A stretch of 64,000 nt of DNA. Source: Dasypus novemcinctus (lineage: Eukaryota; Chordata; Mammalia; Cingulata; Dasypodidae). Shown here one piece after another: positions 42,212-53,972 of this stretch. Under the pieces are notes generated by a model, which was given only the letters and a program-made list of their open reading frames with translations, searched no databases and had not been told where the DNA came from. Location of the stretch: contig NC_080698.1 of assembly GCF_030445035.2 (NCBI RefSeq), positions 4,161,501 through 4,225,500 of the forward strand. Direction: 5' to 3'. Within the stretch, counting starts at the first letter, position 1. Every line of letters begins with the position of its first letter. A program made the translations under genes and the position numbers.

Positions 42212-42889
42212 TTCACTTCAATTTGCAGCAGTCCTGCCTCTTGTACTGCAATGATTTTAAAAGACTGCACACGTTTTTATTATCTCAAGACCCAATCCAA
42301 ATGCTTCTCCCATGTGTAGGTCTGAGAAAGCAGATGTGTCCCCAGGCTGGGCCATGGGAGCTTTGGAAGGCGCGGCCTGGAGCCTGGGACGCTGTGTGGG
42401 TCCATCAGCCAGAAGAGCACCCAAGGAGGAAGGGGGTCCTACCAACGTGCATGCGCAGGGCTGTGAGCACGTGCCTCCAGGGGGTCAGCAGACACGGAGA
42501 GTTCTGGAGACAGGGTCAAGGGCCGGCTGCTGGGAGGCTGCTGGCCGTGCACAGGGCCTGGGCTGCAGTCCTGGGGCAAGTGGGGAGGCCACAAACGAAT
42601 GGGGATGGCTTGGCCACAAGCGAGCTGGGGGGCCTAGAGGGCAGGTGAGTGGGTGGGCTGAGCCCTCCAGGGCCAAGTCCCAGCCGTGTTCCTTTACACA
42701 CTGTGTCTGAGCAGGGGTGCAGCGGCCAGGCTGGAGGGCCAGAAGAGCCGAATGCAAATGGGAACCCGGAAGGACGGGCCCCAGCGTGGCCCCAGGGTCC
42801 TCCTGCCAAGCGGAGGGAGAGAAGATAGGCATCTGTGTCGAGATCAATCTTTAGTGGATCAGGCCTCTCCTCTTCCTTCTGAAACTATA
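42212..42889. other. no gene seen
   Basis: Unique-looking, GC-rich sequence; no exon or repeat recognised. Confidence 0.4.
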
Positions 42890-43372
42890 AAACAGGCCTC
42901 CTCTTCCTTCTGGAGAGCAAGAAAAATGTAAGGAAAACATACCTGTGGTGGAATTGCGCCTAATAATGGTGAAACCAACTCAGACGTCCCTCTTACCTTC
43001 ACCCCTGGCCTTGTAAGAGATCACTGGAAATAGCAAAAGTCGAGGGCCGAACCCCAGTCTGACCATGGGAAAGCCTGAGAAACCTTCCAGTAGAGGGATG
43101 TCCTATAAAACGCCCCAGTACCGAGGGAAGTGTGAGAAACTGCCACGGCCAAGAGGAGCCTACGGAGAGGAGAGACTAACTATAAAGTGGAAGAGAGAGG
43201 ACACTAGGAGAAAAGGAAGGAACTCTGACTCCTTAACATCAGCACTCGTTGACAATAAATGTTCCATGCTCGGGTAAGACGTTAAGGATAAGGGGAGTTG
43301 GGTGCGGGAACTATCTTCTCAATGTTTCTGTAAATCTAAGACTGTTCTAAAAAGTAAAGTCAATTTAAAAAA
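42890..43372 (+). mobile_element. L1 3'-UTR fragment
   Basis: 'AGGAGCCTACGGAGAGGAGA', then 'GTAAGACGTTAAGGATAAGG', 'GGAACTATCTTCTCAATGTT', 'TCTGTAAATCTAAGACTGTT', CTAAAAAGTAAAGTC and an A-run (43367-43375) match the order of the L1MA/L1MB-type 3' UTR ('agatgttaa...gggaactctctgtactatc...ttctgtaaatctaaaactg'). No ORF. Confidence 0.7.
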
Positions 43373-43379
43373 AAAGTCA

Positions 43380-43517
43380 AGGGTGAAGAGCACAGACTCA
43401 GCTCCTTCTTGCAAGTCACTTAACCCTTCGGTGCCTCTGCTTCCTTACTGTAAAATGGGAGTAATCTTACCAACCACCTGTGATCATTGTGGGCATTAAA
43501 TGAGTCAAAACTGGAGG
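43380..43517 (+). repeat. MIR SINE
   Basis: The best MIR in the window: 'GAAGAGCACAGACTCAGCTC', 'TGCAAGTCACTTAACCCTTC', 'GGTGCCTCTGCTTCCTTACT', 'GTAAAATGGGAGTAATCTTA', then 'GTGGGCATTAAATGAGTCAA', in the order of the MIR consensus. Confidence 0.9.
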
Positions 43518-43619
43518 GTAGGTTGGACTGTCCACAGAATTGGGGGGAGGTAGCAGGTGAACTCTGGGGATTTGCAGGTGTGTGGTTGAAACTAAAACAC
43601 CGGGAATGTTCTTTCAGCA

Positions 43620-44325
43620 ACATGGCAGGGGAGGACTACTGGTTTAGGGTGTTGGGTATGGGGGGCGTTCAGGACACAGCACACCTGGGCAGCCTTCTAG
43701 GGAGTGTGTGAGTGTTCATCTTGTCATAGTGTGTTGTATCAGTGGGTGGAGACCCACGTAATGAGCGGGAAGGTGTTGGACACCCATCCCGGGGAGTCCC
43801 ATTATGTTCTCAAACAGAGGGGCAGGAGTCTCTCAAGCATAGGCAGTGCCCAATAGGGAGGACAGGCCAGTATGTCAGCCCTCAGCATAACTATGAACCT
43901 TGTTCCTCAAGGAGTGAAACCTGGTGGTTGTCATGGGTCCCAAGGGGAGTGGGAGGGACCCAAGGGGAGTGGGAGGGAGGAATAGAATAGACGGAACAGG
44001 GGCATTTTGGGGGCAATGGAAGTGTACTACCTGATCTTGCAATGATAGATTCAGGCCCTGTTAAACTTCATCAAAATTTATAAAAGTGTTTGGCCCAAAA
44101 TGTAAACCATAATGTAAACCATTGATGATGGTAAGTAGCTATGTTTCAGTATTTGTGCATCAATTGTAACAAATGTACCATCCACATATAAAACATTATT
44201 AATAGAGGAAGGGGGGAAAGGGGGGAGGATGTTGGGTCTATGGGAGTCCCCTATATTTGGTACATGACTTTTCTGTAACCTAAAACTTCTTTGAAGACAA
44301 AATGAAAAAAGTAGGACACTGGGGG
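43620..44325 (+). mobile_element. A-tailed retroposon P (L1 3'-UTR-like)
   Basis: It shares words with the following element Q: '(A)CATGGCAGGGGAGGACTACTGG' against 'ACTATGACAGGGAAGGATCATTGG', and 'AGTGCCCAATAGGGAGGACA' against its counterpart at about 44795. It ends in L1-3'UTR-like 'CAATTGTAACAAATGTACCA', 'GACTTTTCTGTAACCTAAAA' and an A-rich tail (44300-44312). A 20-bp unit (NCCCAAGGGGAGTGGGAGGG) is duplicated at 43938-43977. No ORF. Confidence 0.55.
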
Positions 44326-46440
44326 AATAAATGGAAGAAAATGCCCCTGTACATATAAGAAAGCAGATCTTAGAGTGATGAAAGACATAATGTCCAAAAT
44401 TTTTAAAAAATATTTTTTCGTTTTTTATTATTCCAATTTTTTATTTTTTAAAAATTGTATTTTATTTCTTATCTTTAAAATTATATTATTATTTCATTTT
44501 CTCATTACTTATATTTGGTTATTTTGTTGGCTTCATTTTTAAAGAAGTTTTGGATCCCAGAAGGGTTACAACTATGACAGGGAAGGATCATTGGTACAAG
44601 GTATCAGTGATGGGGGATACATGGGAGAAGGTTCACCTGGGCATACATATAAGGCATATAAATATGTTCAAGTGTTCTTGGGGCATTGTCAAGGAGGGTG
44701 GAGATTCACGCAATAACCAAAGAATATAGAATTCCCATCCTGGGGAGCTCTGCCACATTCTCTAATGGAACAGCAAGACTCCCCCAAATACAGGGGCAAT
44801 CACTAATGAAGGAGAATGGTCCATTGATGGGTCCTTGGTAATGATAACTGTACTTATGAACCTTTACATTTGAAATTGAAATTTAGCCTAGTATTATAGG
44901 GTGCCTAACAGTTACCTCCTGAGAGCCCCCTTGTTGCTCAAATGTGACCTCTCTCTAAGCTGAACTCAGCATATAAATGCATTACCTTCCCCCAAATGTG
45001 GGACATGACTCCCAGGGATGAGCCTCCCTGGCACCAAGGGATTATTACCAAGCACCAACTAGTAATGCCAAGACCTTGACCAAAAGGGGGAAAAGGTAAA
45101 GACAAATGAATTTATATGGTTAAGAGATATCAGAGTGAGTCAGGAGTTCAATCCAAAGGTTATGCTTATGCACATCTCAGCAAGATCTCACTGACTGCCA
45201 CAGTAAATACGACCTCAAATAGCAGGGCTTCTGAGAGCTCTGGAGACATCCAGACACTATAGTCAGGGCGGATAGCTCAGAAGTTTGGTCCTTTGCCAGT
45301 GCACCCTACTTTAGAATTTATGCTCCCCAGTGTGACAGACTTGGACTCAGTTGTAGTTTCCCTATAGAAGAAGGCTCTTCTGGGAAGCAGATGTGGCTCA
45401 ACTGATTGGGCTCCCATCTACCATATGGAAGGCCCTGGGTTCATGTCCCAGGGTCTCCTTGTGAAGGCAAACCAGCCTGCACCCGCAGAGTCTGATAACC
45501 CATGCCCCATGGAGAACTGACAGCTCACACCCATGGAGAGCTGATGCAGCAAGATGACGCAACAAAGGGAGAAGCAGACACAGAAGAACATGCAGCAAAT
45601 GGACACAGAGAGCAGACAGCAAGCAAGCAGCAGTGGGGGGGGGGTTGGGGGGTGTGATAAATAAATAAAATAAATCTTTTACAAAAAAAAAGGCTCTTCT
45701 GACCCTTCTATCTGAACCTATAATTAGTGCTAGAGTTGATAGGTGTATGTCCGAGAGACTTAAATCTTTGGGCTGTCCATGTACCAGCTGTGCCCTCAAT
45801 CTCAACAGAGTTGCAATACTTACTCTCCAGTTCATTGGACTCACCCAGGACAACTAACAAGGAGGTGATAATGAACAAGGAACTGAGAGTCTACAACTGC
45901 ATGCAAGAGAGTCCCATCCATCTGCCCTATGGGATCAAAGCCCCCTCTCAATTAGAGGTGGAGAGGACATCACCATCCCAGAATCCTCAGGATTAGGGAA
46001 TGAACTATGGACTAAAGTAGACCACTGGTATTCTACCATTTACTTATCGTGATTCTAGTAATGTAGGAATTTATATTATTGATGTGGAGGCAGTGGCCAG
46101 TGGAGGTTCTGAGGGCAGGGAGAGGAAAAAACAGGTATAATATGGGGCCTGAATGACATTGCAACCACAGACACAGGCCATTATATATCTTGCCATCACC
46201 TACAAAATTGTGCAGGAGAGAGTGCAAATTACATGTGAACTATAATCCATGCTTAGTGGCAATGCTCCAAAATGTGTTCATCAATTTTAATGAATATACC
46301 ATCCTAATGTAGGGTGTTGTTCATGTGGGAAAATGTGAGGTGTAGGGAGTGGGGCATATGGAAATCCCCTCTATTTTTTATGTAACATTTATGTTACCTA
46401 AGTATCTTTTTAAAAAAATAAAAATGCACATTTTAAAAAA
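44326..46440 (+). mobile_element. A-tailed retroposon Q, long copy split by a SINE
   Basis: About 1.8 kb without the SINE. Order: AT-rich 5' part (44400-44540), 'TGACAGGGAAGGATCATTGG', 'GTGGGACATGACTCCCAGGG' (45000), 'AAGATCTCACTGACTGCCAC', [SINE], 'GGACATCACCATCCCAGAAT' (45965), 'GGAGGCAGTGGCCAGTGGAG', 'GAGAGTGCAAATTACATGTG', 'TATGTAACATTTATGTTACC' and the tail TTTAAAAAAATAAAAATGC. Its 3' third is homologous to 36966-37381 and 60290-60850. No ORF survives, so the family could be an L1 3' UTR or another A-tailed element. Confidence 0.6.
45383..45689 (+). mobile_element. DAS-type SINE inside retroposon Q
   Basis: Head GGAAGCAGATGTGGCTCAAC (45383), B-box-like 'GGGTTCATGTCCCAGGGTCT', a 'GCAAGATGACGCAACAAAGG' body, a G9 run, then GATAAATAAATAAAATAAATC and an A-tail. 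Perfect 12-bp target duplication AAGGCTCTTCTG at 45371-45382 and 45690-45701. Confidence 0.95.
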
Positions 46441-47504
46441 TGAGTTAAAACTTGTCAAGAGCATGACATACGTTTACTTAACACATAAATAAAACTGAAA
46501 GTGCAGGCTCGCCTCAAATATTCTGTAAAACAGGAGGGAGTGCATATTAGCTGAGCTTTTATTTCTCTTTTAAAAAAAAATACACAGCCCGAAACCAAAA
46601 CCAAAGGAAAAGCACCCTCAGAGCTCAGCTGTGGGGCCCTCTGGGGCAGACACCCCCAGGCTGACCCTTCCTGGCGGGCAGAGCTTGGCTCTCCCTGCTC
46701 TTCCCCATTCTCTGCCATCCGTGTTCTGATGGCGCCCCCCGGCCTGGAAACCTCCCTCCAACAGCCCTATTAGCTGAGATGGAGCCACGGCCTCTCCCTG
46801 GCCCTCCCTCTGCCTTCTCCCCCAGGCTGGTCCCCCCGGCTCTAGGATCCAGCAGGGACCCGCCTGATGCCTCCAGTCACAGCCCTGGTCCTTACAGGGC
46901 AGGTGCCTTCCACCTGCACAGACGCCCTCAAAGCCTGGAACACCTTGGCAAGGAAGGGCGTGGCAGCACCCCTCAGGATGCCGGGAAGCGAGCTCAGTCC
47001 CCTTACACAGCAAGAGCATTCCCTGAACCCTGGCCAAGTGTCTGGAAGCTCGCCCGGGGCCGTCTTCCTGGGAGCTTCTGGAAAAGGTCTCCGAGACAGA
47101 AGCAGGCTCCCGTGTCCGCAGTCCCTGCAGGAAGTCCTCGAGTCCCTGAGTTGTTTCCCAACCCGGCCACGTTCCCTCTGCAGGGTCGTCCTGTGAGAAG
47201 AAGCCAAAACGGGGCATGATGGGGCAGGGGCTGGAAACCTCAGGAGCAGGCCGAGGTGGGGACCTCCCAACACTCTTCTCCGGAGCCCTAGTTCTTACCC
47301 AAAGTCCTGAGACCCTGGTGAGGCAACTGTTAGCCGGACTCTGGTTTTACAGGTGGGACGTCAAGAGAGAAGAGTTCCCGGGCCTGTTCCTGCTTGGAGA
47401 AGGGGCTGCAGCTTCACATCCCCCTTCTAACTCTGGGGGTCGGCACATTTCCTTCGCTTTTTATCATGTCAGTACTTGGTAACGCCCTATATAGACCGCA
47501 TGTC
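46441..47504. other. no gene seen
   Basis: Unique-looking. The 199-codon minus-strand frame (47217-46618) overlaps a 146-codon plus frame and has no domain. A short MIR-like word group may lie at 47320-47385. Confidence 0.4.
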
Positions 47505-47592
47505 TAATAATAGCTTGAGCTTTATCAGCGCCCCATGTTCAAGGGCCTCTGGGGACTTGGCAAAGAGCAATATTTACTAAATCATCTGCTGG
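47505..47592 (-). repeat. MIR 5'/3' end remnant
   Basis: 'TAATAATAGCTTGAGCTTTA' then TCAGCGCCCCATGTTCAAGGG stands for reversed MIR 'aataatagctaacatttattgagcgcttactatgtgccaggc'. The remainder is too diverged to follow. Confidence 0.45.
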
Positions 47593-50034
47593 ATGCAAAC
47601 AGACCTTCACGCGTCCGGGCAGCCTTTGAAAAGAAGAGGCTGCTGGCTGGGGGCACCTGGCAAACAGTCGCCCGCCTGACTTTTCTTTGTGGAAGTCTCT
47701 AGGCTCCCAGCGCTCTCACACAGCATTGGTTCTTAAGATACAGACCCAGTTAGTCTAGCTCAGGCAGTGACCAATCAGCGTCAAAGTTGCCATGGTACCC
47801 AACCAGAGCCCTGACCCCACTGCCACCCCTTTGGTCAGACGCTGTCCCTTTAGTTGTAAGATTGGGGGAAGGGGTCTAGGGAGTCAGGTGGTGGGACAGT
47901 GGCTATTTACCAGATGGTATGGACATAATTCCACACTTAACCAGCTGACTTCCAGCCTTGACTCCATGTATATTTTTAAGCTCCTGGCAAGTGCAGATCC
48001 ACAGCCGACACAGACGGGGGTGAACTGCGGCAGGCCAAGAAGCAGATGTGTCTGGATTCCAGCGCCTTGAGGGTTTCATTTTGCTGCATCCATCTCCCTC
48101 GGAAGGACAGTTCAGGTTGCCCTGCAGTTGGAGATGGAACCGGAGGTGGGGCAGGAAGAATACCTGAAATGGACATGTGTAGAAAGAACAATGGAGTAGA
48201 AGACATGGGGGACAGTGTGAGACAATCAAAATTCAGGGGACCCAACGGGGCCCCCAAGTCTGAAGGACACATATGGAGTCAGACCTGAGAGGCAGGACAA
48301 AGCAGGAGCTGGGGAGATCCTGGGACAAGAGAGCCAGGATGACCACAGGACCGTGAAGCAAGAGAGAACCTGCAAAGCTTCCACCAGGCCTGCGCCATGG
48401 GCAGCTTAGCCGTGGTTAAAAGGTGGGCCAGGCAGCTGCTCAGGGCTCACCAGCTCCGACCTCTGCTTCTCGTAAAAAGGCTTCCCCAAGCGTTTGCAGC
48501 TCACACAGCAAGTTCTTTCCAGAAAGGATGTTCCAGACGCCCAAGCCATTGGCATTTGCAGGTTTGTTTCCCACAGGGAAAAGTCATGATTTGGATGAGT
48601 GGTCTTTTCCATCACCAAGCGCCAAATTCTCTAGGACTTGGCTGTCTCCCAGCAGGGCAGCTTGTAAAACTTGTGCAGTCATCCTAGCATCATTATTTTC
48701 AGAGAAGGGCTTGATGGCCCCCGGCGGGAGGCAATGGTTCCTTGGACGGACCGCAAAGTGCCCTCCACACACGTAGGTCCTTTCTTCTGCTCTTCTGTGG
48801 AAATGCTGCATAGATCTTCCACTGCAAGATTTTATGGACAACTAATCACTCCTCACTAGTAGCCTAACTAGTGACTCGTTATGGGTGACTGGATCGGGAA
48901 TGTGTGAACTAAAATCAGTGTGTGACTTGCATTCTTTAATTCTGTCTTCCACCAAAAAACCCATCCCCCATGTGACCCGTGGCACCTTGCAAAGCTGCTG
49001 CTGTGCTGCACGTTTGTGGGTGGCTCAAGTGGCCACACCTGGGAGGACACACGGTTTAGGTCTTTCACCTGTCGCCACTGCATTGTTCATGGATTGGCTG
49101 CAGGTGATCTGATCTCCTCTAAAATGTTTCGGATGCCATATTTACCACATCAGTATTTGGGTCTTATAATTTTCTAATAACTAAATTGAAAGGCAGGCAT
49201 ACATTGTGGTTCAAGTAAGAGTCATCGGTACCACGATTGCAAAAGCAAGTATTAAGTAATGCCACAAAAACCACTAGTACAGTGACACTTCTTTATTCTA
49301 CACGAGTCTTTTTTTTCCACTGGCAAGTGGGAGAGTAGAAGTGCAGACAATGGGGCCTTTTGCCCTAAGTCAGTGAGTTGAAGCTTAAGAGCTATGAAAG
49401 TTACTTTCTTGTAATGTAATCTCATTTTTAATAGGTTATAAACTCTCAGGATCCAAAAGCCAAAATGACACCAGAAGGCACCTTGAGAAGCTTCACTCCT
49501 GCTGCTCCGTCTGCCTGGGTCCCCACCTCACCCCTGGAGTCACCACTTCATTAGTTCCCACGTGTTCTTTCAGTGTTTATACAAATAGAGTCACGCTTAC
49601 CCGAAAGGGATGTTTTCAATATTTCAGTAACGCACGAAGCTCCTTGGCCATGTCAGCAGGTAACGGTGGGCAAAATGCGTGGACCTCTTGCCGGAGGGGC
49701 CCTGCATCTCTTCCCGGCCGCCGCAGCACTGCCCCTTCTTTCTACGCCTGCGCTTTCAGCACCCCACAGAGTGGAGTCTCCTTTCGCCCCTCTGGCTCTG
49801 CTTTCCCACCGCCTCTGCACCCTCGCCCACCAACAACCTCCACCAGGGTCCAGCCTCGGGTCTACACCAACCCCGCCCCAACAAACACCGCCACAGGCAC
49901 CTGTGGAGGGGCATGTGGATTCTGACCCGCACGACGTTCAAGGAGCAGGCGCTGCGCCATTCCAATCAAGGCCTCTCTGGATTGGAAACCGCCCTCCGGA
50001 AAGGGGCTAATGGGGAAACTCGGCTCTGGAGGAC
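47593..50034. other. no gene seen; unique stretch
   Basis: About 2.4 kb without a recognised repeat. 48000-49450 is of average GC content, unlike the CpG-rich unique parts elsewhere. No exon is supported; an old unrecognised repeat cannot be excluded. Confidence 0.4.
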
Positions 50035-50170
50035 ACCCCGGGCGTGTGCCCGTCAATACACATTTATGGGGTGCTTGTTACGTGCCAGGAGTGGGCCGGG
50101 AGCAGGGGGCGGAGGGCCGCCAGGGTGTCACGGCCTCCTGAGGAGGTAGAACGTGTTGCGTAGGGTCCAG
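50035..50170 (-). mobile_element. L2 3'-end remnant
   Basis: 'CAATACACATTTATGGGGTG' then CTTGTTACGTGCCAGGAGTGGGCCGGG stands for reversed L2 'caaatatttattgagcgcctactatgtgccaggcactg'. Short. Confidence 0.5.
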
Positions 50171-51819
50171 GAGCAAGCCCAGAGGCAGGTCCCTAATGGG
50201 CGGAGCTTCTGGGGGCGCCTCATCTGAGCAAGACGAGAGAGGCCAGTGGGGCGCTGCAGGCAGACGGGACCACGTGCGGAGGCCTTGAAACAAGCACGCC
50301 ACAGCTCGTTCCTCCTCTCCTGCCGCTTCCTTTCCATCTGGGGCCTTCTGGAGCTAACTCTGGAACCAAAGCGGTGACTTCAGTGGCGAACTGGGAGCAG
50401 GAGGAGTTGCAGGTGCTCCCAGCGTGGCAGAGGGTGGAGCTGTGGAGTCCCTGGGGGTCACAGACTGGGCCTGGTCCAGCTCGGGGCAAGGCTGGGTGGG
50501 GGTGGCACTGGGCAAGAGTCAGGAAAGGAAATGCCTTTGCATCCCAGGGCACTGTTTTCTAGGTTGCTTTGGAAACCTCCAAAAAGGCCATAGCAATGGA
50601 GGCTTCCAAGGAAGGGTCTCAAGAGGTCAATGCGTCAGAAGGTAGAGCAATCAGGTCCCCCATAGGAAACAGCAGGTGCACTCGAAGCAGGCTGGCGGGG
50701 GAGGGATTGGTTGCAAATGGGGGGGGGTACAACCAACAGTGCAGTCTCTCGGGCTTCCCACCCTTAGGCTCGAGGGGGCCTGGCAGGAGCCAGGGACTTG
50801 GTGGCGCTCTGGGTCTCGAGAGGAGCCGTGAGCTTCAGCAGAGGTGACCTCGTGGGAGGGGGCTGGGGACGGAGCTCACCCACGTCGCGCTCCTGCCCCC
50901 TGCCAGGCCTCCCCAGCCACCCCACCCAGCCACACGTGGGGGCCCGGGGCCTGGGGGTGGGGCTCTGAGCACAGGGAGGAAGAAGGGAGAGGAACTCCTG
51001 CGTCCTCGCTGAGGGCTGGCGATGGCTGGAGACCAGGCCCGTTTCCTCTCCTCGGAATAACTGCAAACAACTCCTGGAAGAGGGGAAACATGATTTTTAA
51101 AGTAATAAGTCAAAACAACAAGGAATCGTCTCGAGTAGGCACCACTGGGTCACGCAAACGCCTCTGCTAGTCAGAGGGGGAGGGGAGGGCTCGCCAAGAG
51201 GGCGCCCGCGCTCCGAATGGCAGCTGGCTCTTCCCACAGGCCGCTGGCCGCACACCACGCAAAGGCAGCTGGCCTTGGCAGCCAAGGCCTCGGCAGGAAG
51301 AGGCAGTGGGCCCTGGAGGAAGCGGCCCAGGCCCCTCTTGTCACCCCGACGTGACCCTTCTTGGAGGGAGGGAGGAGGAGGTGCAGACACTCGGCCTCGG
51401 GGTCTCCGAGTCTGAGCTCCAGCCCCGTTATTTCTCTGTGGAGGAACCTGGCAAGGCCTGGCGGACTCTGAGTCCTGGGTCCAGGGCCGTGGGCGTAGTG
51501 GGTGGCCGTCCCCTCTTAAAGTCACCGAGGGCCCAGAGACGTGGAGGACAGTGCCTGGTAGACTCTTAGAGGCGCTACGAACACTGCCTGTGACGTCCAA
51601 GAGAGGGGTGTACAAAGCCAAGGACAAACGCAACATCTCCTCCCGTCCCAGCCCACGGCGCCCAGGGACCCGCCAGCAAGGCCAGTCCTGGAGCTGAGAG
51701 AGCCCAGTCCTGGAGACACAGGGCGCCAGAGGCAGGGCCACAGACTTCTCCACTTCCCACAGGTGGCCTGTCCCCTCTGCCTCTCTTGTCTTCCCATCGC
51801 AACATGGGGTAGGGACTAA
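50171..51819. other. no gene seen; GC-rich
   Basis: No supported exon. The 218-codon minus-strand frame (51753-51097) and the overlapping frames are unrecognised. Confidence 0.4.
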
Positions 51820-52207
51820 GTTTCTGGAGTTAGACTGAGGGGCTTCAAATCACATCTCCTCCTCCTCTTGCCTGGCCGACCAACTTGCTGAACCTGCAGG
51901 GCCTCGGTGAGTAAAGAGTTCACGGACAGGGAGCAGATGTAGCTCGAGTGGCTGAGCGCCTGCCTCCCATGTTTGTGATCCCAGGCTCGATCCCTGGAAC
52001 CTCCTAAAAACAAAAGAAAAAACCAACTCTTATTGGGGAGCAGGTGTAGCTCAGCAGTTGAGCACCTGCTTGCCATGTATGAGGGTTCAATTCCCGGTAC
52101 CTCCTAAAAATCTTTTTTTAATTAAAAAGAAGAGTTCTGACAATGCTTTATAAAGTTCTTAGATACCATGTTATCTAGCAAGAAGCGTTCAATGATTGTT
52201 AGCTTGT
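51820..52207 (+). repeat. MIR SINE split by a DAS SINE
   Basis: Left part 51820-51927: 'GTTTCTGGAGTTAGACTGAG' and 'GCTGAACCTGCAGGGCCTCG' (decayed 'gagccagactgcctggg...acttaacctctctgtgcctcag'). Right part 52128-52207: 'TTTATAAAGTTCTTAGATAC', 'AGCGTTCAATGATTGTTAGC' (decayed 'aaagcgcttagaac...gcgctcaataaatgttggt'). The two halves are the 5' and 3' parts of one MIR. Confidence 0.65.
51928..52127 (+). mobile_element. dimeric DAS-type SINE in a MIR
   Basis: Two heads: CAGGGAGCAGATGTAGCTCG (51927) and TGGGGAGCAGGTGTAGCTCA (52033), each followed by a tRNA-like B box and 'CCTCCTAAAAA'. A short imperfect target duplication around AAAGAGTTC (51913-51921) recurs as AGAAGAGTTC near 52127-52136. Confidence 0.85.
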
Positions 52208-52507
52208 TGTCTTCGTTCTTCTATCAGCTGGGCAACCCTGGGTAAAAAATAAAGAGGAGAAACCACTTCTGAATACCTATGTAGGGACTAGAGAAGCCCT
52301 GGATATAGAAGTTGAAAAGCTCCAGGGCCTCTCGGCCTCAGGGGTGAGCACGGGGTTGGGTTAAGAGTGGCGAGGTAAGAGATGGAACTTCTCTGAAGCT
52401 TGGTTAGGTGGCAGGTATGCAAGGAGTGCACTTTGGGGAGGGTAAAATGTCACAGGCTTCATTGACCTTGAATTTTCATTAACTTTCGTTAATCTGTATC
52501 TGTGAGC

Positions 52508-52945
52508 CTTAATAATGCTGCTTAACAAACTCCCCCAAAGTCAATAACAATTAACAATGGGCCTTTATTCTCAGGCTCATAGGCCAGCAAGTTGACTGTG
52601 GCTTGGCTGATCTAGGCTAGACTCAGCTAGACGGCTCTGCTTCACGCTGTGGGTTGGCTCTACACTGTAGAGTGGGTTCAGGTTTACTCCACCTGTATTT
52701 GTTCTGGGGCTCCAGAAAAAAAGGCAGTGACTACCCAGGCTGTGGTCTTATCACAGTTGATACAGAAGGCTTAAAATGTCACGCCAAGTCATATAAACAC
52801 ATTAAAGTCCTCTGCGCACTTCACATCCACTCACATTCCACTGGCAAATAGGTCATCTGGCCAAACTCCATGTCAGTTAGCGGGGCAGTGTACTCTGCCC
52901 GCAGCGGGAGGGCACTACACCATTACATGGCAAAGGGTTGGATGT
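52508..52945 (-). mobile_element. LTR-like relic (MaLR/MLT-like), tentative
   Basis: 'GCTGCTTAACAAACTCCCCC', 'AATAACAATTAACAATGGGC', 'CTTTATTCTCAGGCTCATAG' follow the order of a common ancient reverse-strand LTR ('taacaaactaccccaaaa...cttaaaacaac...tttattctctcac'). 'CACATTCCACTGGCAAATAG' further right is the counterpart of 'cacattctattggtca'. The family name is not certain. Confidence 0.45.
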
Positions 52946-53134
52946 GCACCCCTATTATCTAGGTGAGTGGAGAACTGAGGCTGATCATCCAAATAAATAC
53001 AACCCTCCAGTCCCCAGAAGACAATGGAGCATCTGTATCAATGACTTGGAATGAAAACGAGGAGAACACTCTGGTTTGTAACTTGGTGAGTTGGGGTTGG
53101 GTCAAAGGTCAGAATTTCAGGGCTGGAAGGTACT

Positions 53135-53245
53135 TTCACATGTTCATGCATCTATTCATCCCACACATTTTTACTGAGCTTCTGCTGTTCTAGGCAAGGT
53201 GCCAGAACAGGGAATACAGAGGGGAGTAAAAGCAGACGCCATGTA
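53135..53245 (-). mobile_element. L2 3'-end fragment
   Basis: 'ATCTATTCATCCCACACATT', TTTACTGAGCTTCTGCTGTTCTAGGCAAGGTGCC and 'AACAGGGAATACAGAGGGGA' follow the reversed L2 end. Confidence 0.6.
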
Positions 53246-53250
53246 GAACT

Positions 53251-53267
53251 GGGGGGGGGGGGGGGGG
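53251..53267. repeat. (G)17 homopolymer
   Basis: Seventeen consecutive G between ATGTAGAACT and TCACAC; long enough to be length-variable and error-prone in assembly. Confidence 0.95.
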
Positions 53268-53284
53268 TCACACATTAACCCGTA

Positions 53285-53704
53285 CAATGGAGGACTGTTC
53301 AACAAATTATATATAACAGGTTCATATATTGAAGTAACATGCAGCAATTAAAAGGAATAAGGACAATTTCTATGTATTGATATGGAGTAATCCCCTGGAT
53401 ATGTGCCAATTGGGGGAAAAAAAGGAGGTAGAATAATGTTTATTGTGTGCCACCTTTTAAGTAAGAATGGGGGGCAATGAATATATACACACCTAGGTGC
53501 TTATTGGTATTATTATGAAATTATTATAGGCATATTGAAGGATAAGACAAATAAAAAATCAGGTTAGTAGTCTTGAGAACCAAATTTTTCAGTATAGGAG
53601 GAAATAAAAGTACAAAATCAAAAAAGTTAAGTAAAAGTTCCATAATCTGAAATTTCAATTGGAAATAGCATATGAACTCATAGTTTTTTTCTCTTTAAAA
53701 AGTA
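53285..53704 (+). mobile_element. L1 3'-end fragment (old L1M type)
   Basis: 'TACAATGGAGGACTGTTCAA', 'GCAGCAATTAAAAGGAATAA', 'TGATATGGAGTAATCCCCTG', 'GTGTGCCACCTTTTAAGTAA' follow the L1 order 'acaatggaatactatgcagc..aaaaagaatga...atatggaacgatctccaaga...gtatgctaccattt'. Confidence 0.8.
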
Positions 53705-53972
53705 GTTATTTGTAGCTCTGTCCACTGAAAAGTCTTAGCAGCGATGAGCACCTGGTGCCTAGACTGTGATTTCTAAATTCCATTTTCCAGAGAAGCCAGA
53801 GCTACTTTGAGAAATAACTGGGTACAAGGGTGGGTAGGAAATGTACAAGATTCGCCTGGGACATTTCACCACAGAAAGGGAACTTTCTGTGAAATGGTGA
53901 AAGACTAATAGGTCCACAGGGACCCAGGGATCAATTTGAAGGGGTTTCCACTGGCCAAATGTGGAACAATTT
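53705..53972. other. possible left part of an older repeat
   Basis: Non-coding, AT-average. The order of words ('TGTAGCTCTGTCCACTGAAA', 'CTAAATTCCATTTTCCAGAG', 'AGCTACTTTGAGAAATAACT') resembles an ancient interspersed repeat whose right part may continue at 54780-55330, beyond the SINEs. Not classified. Confidence 0.3.
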
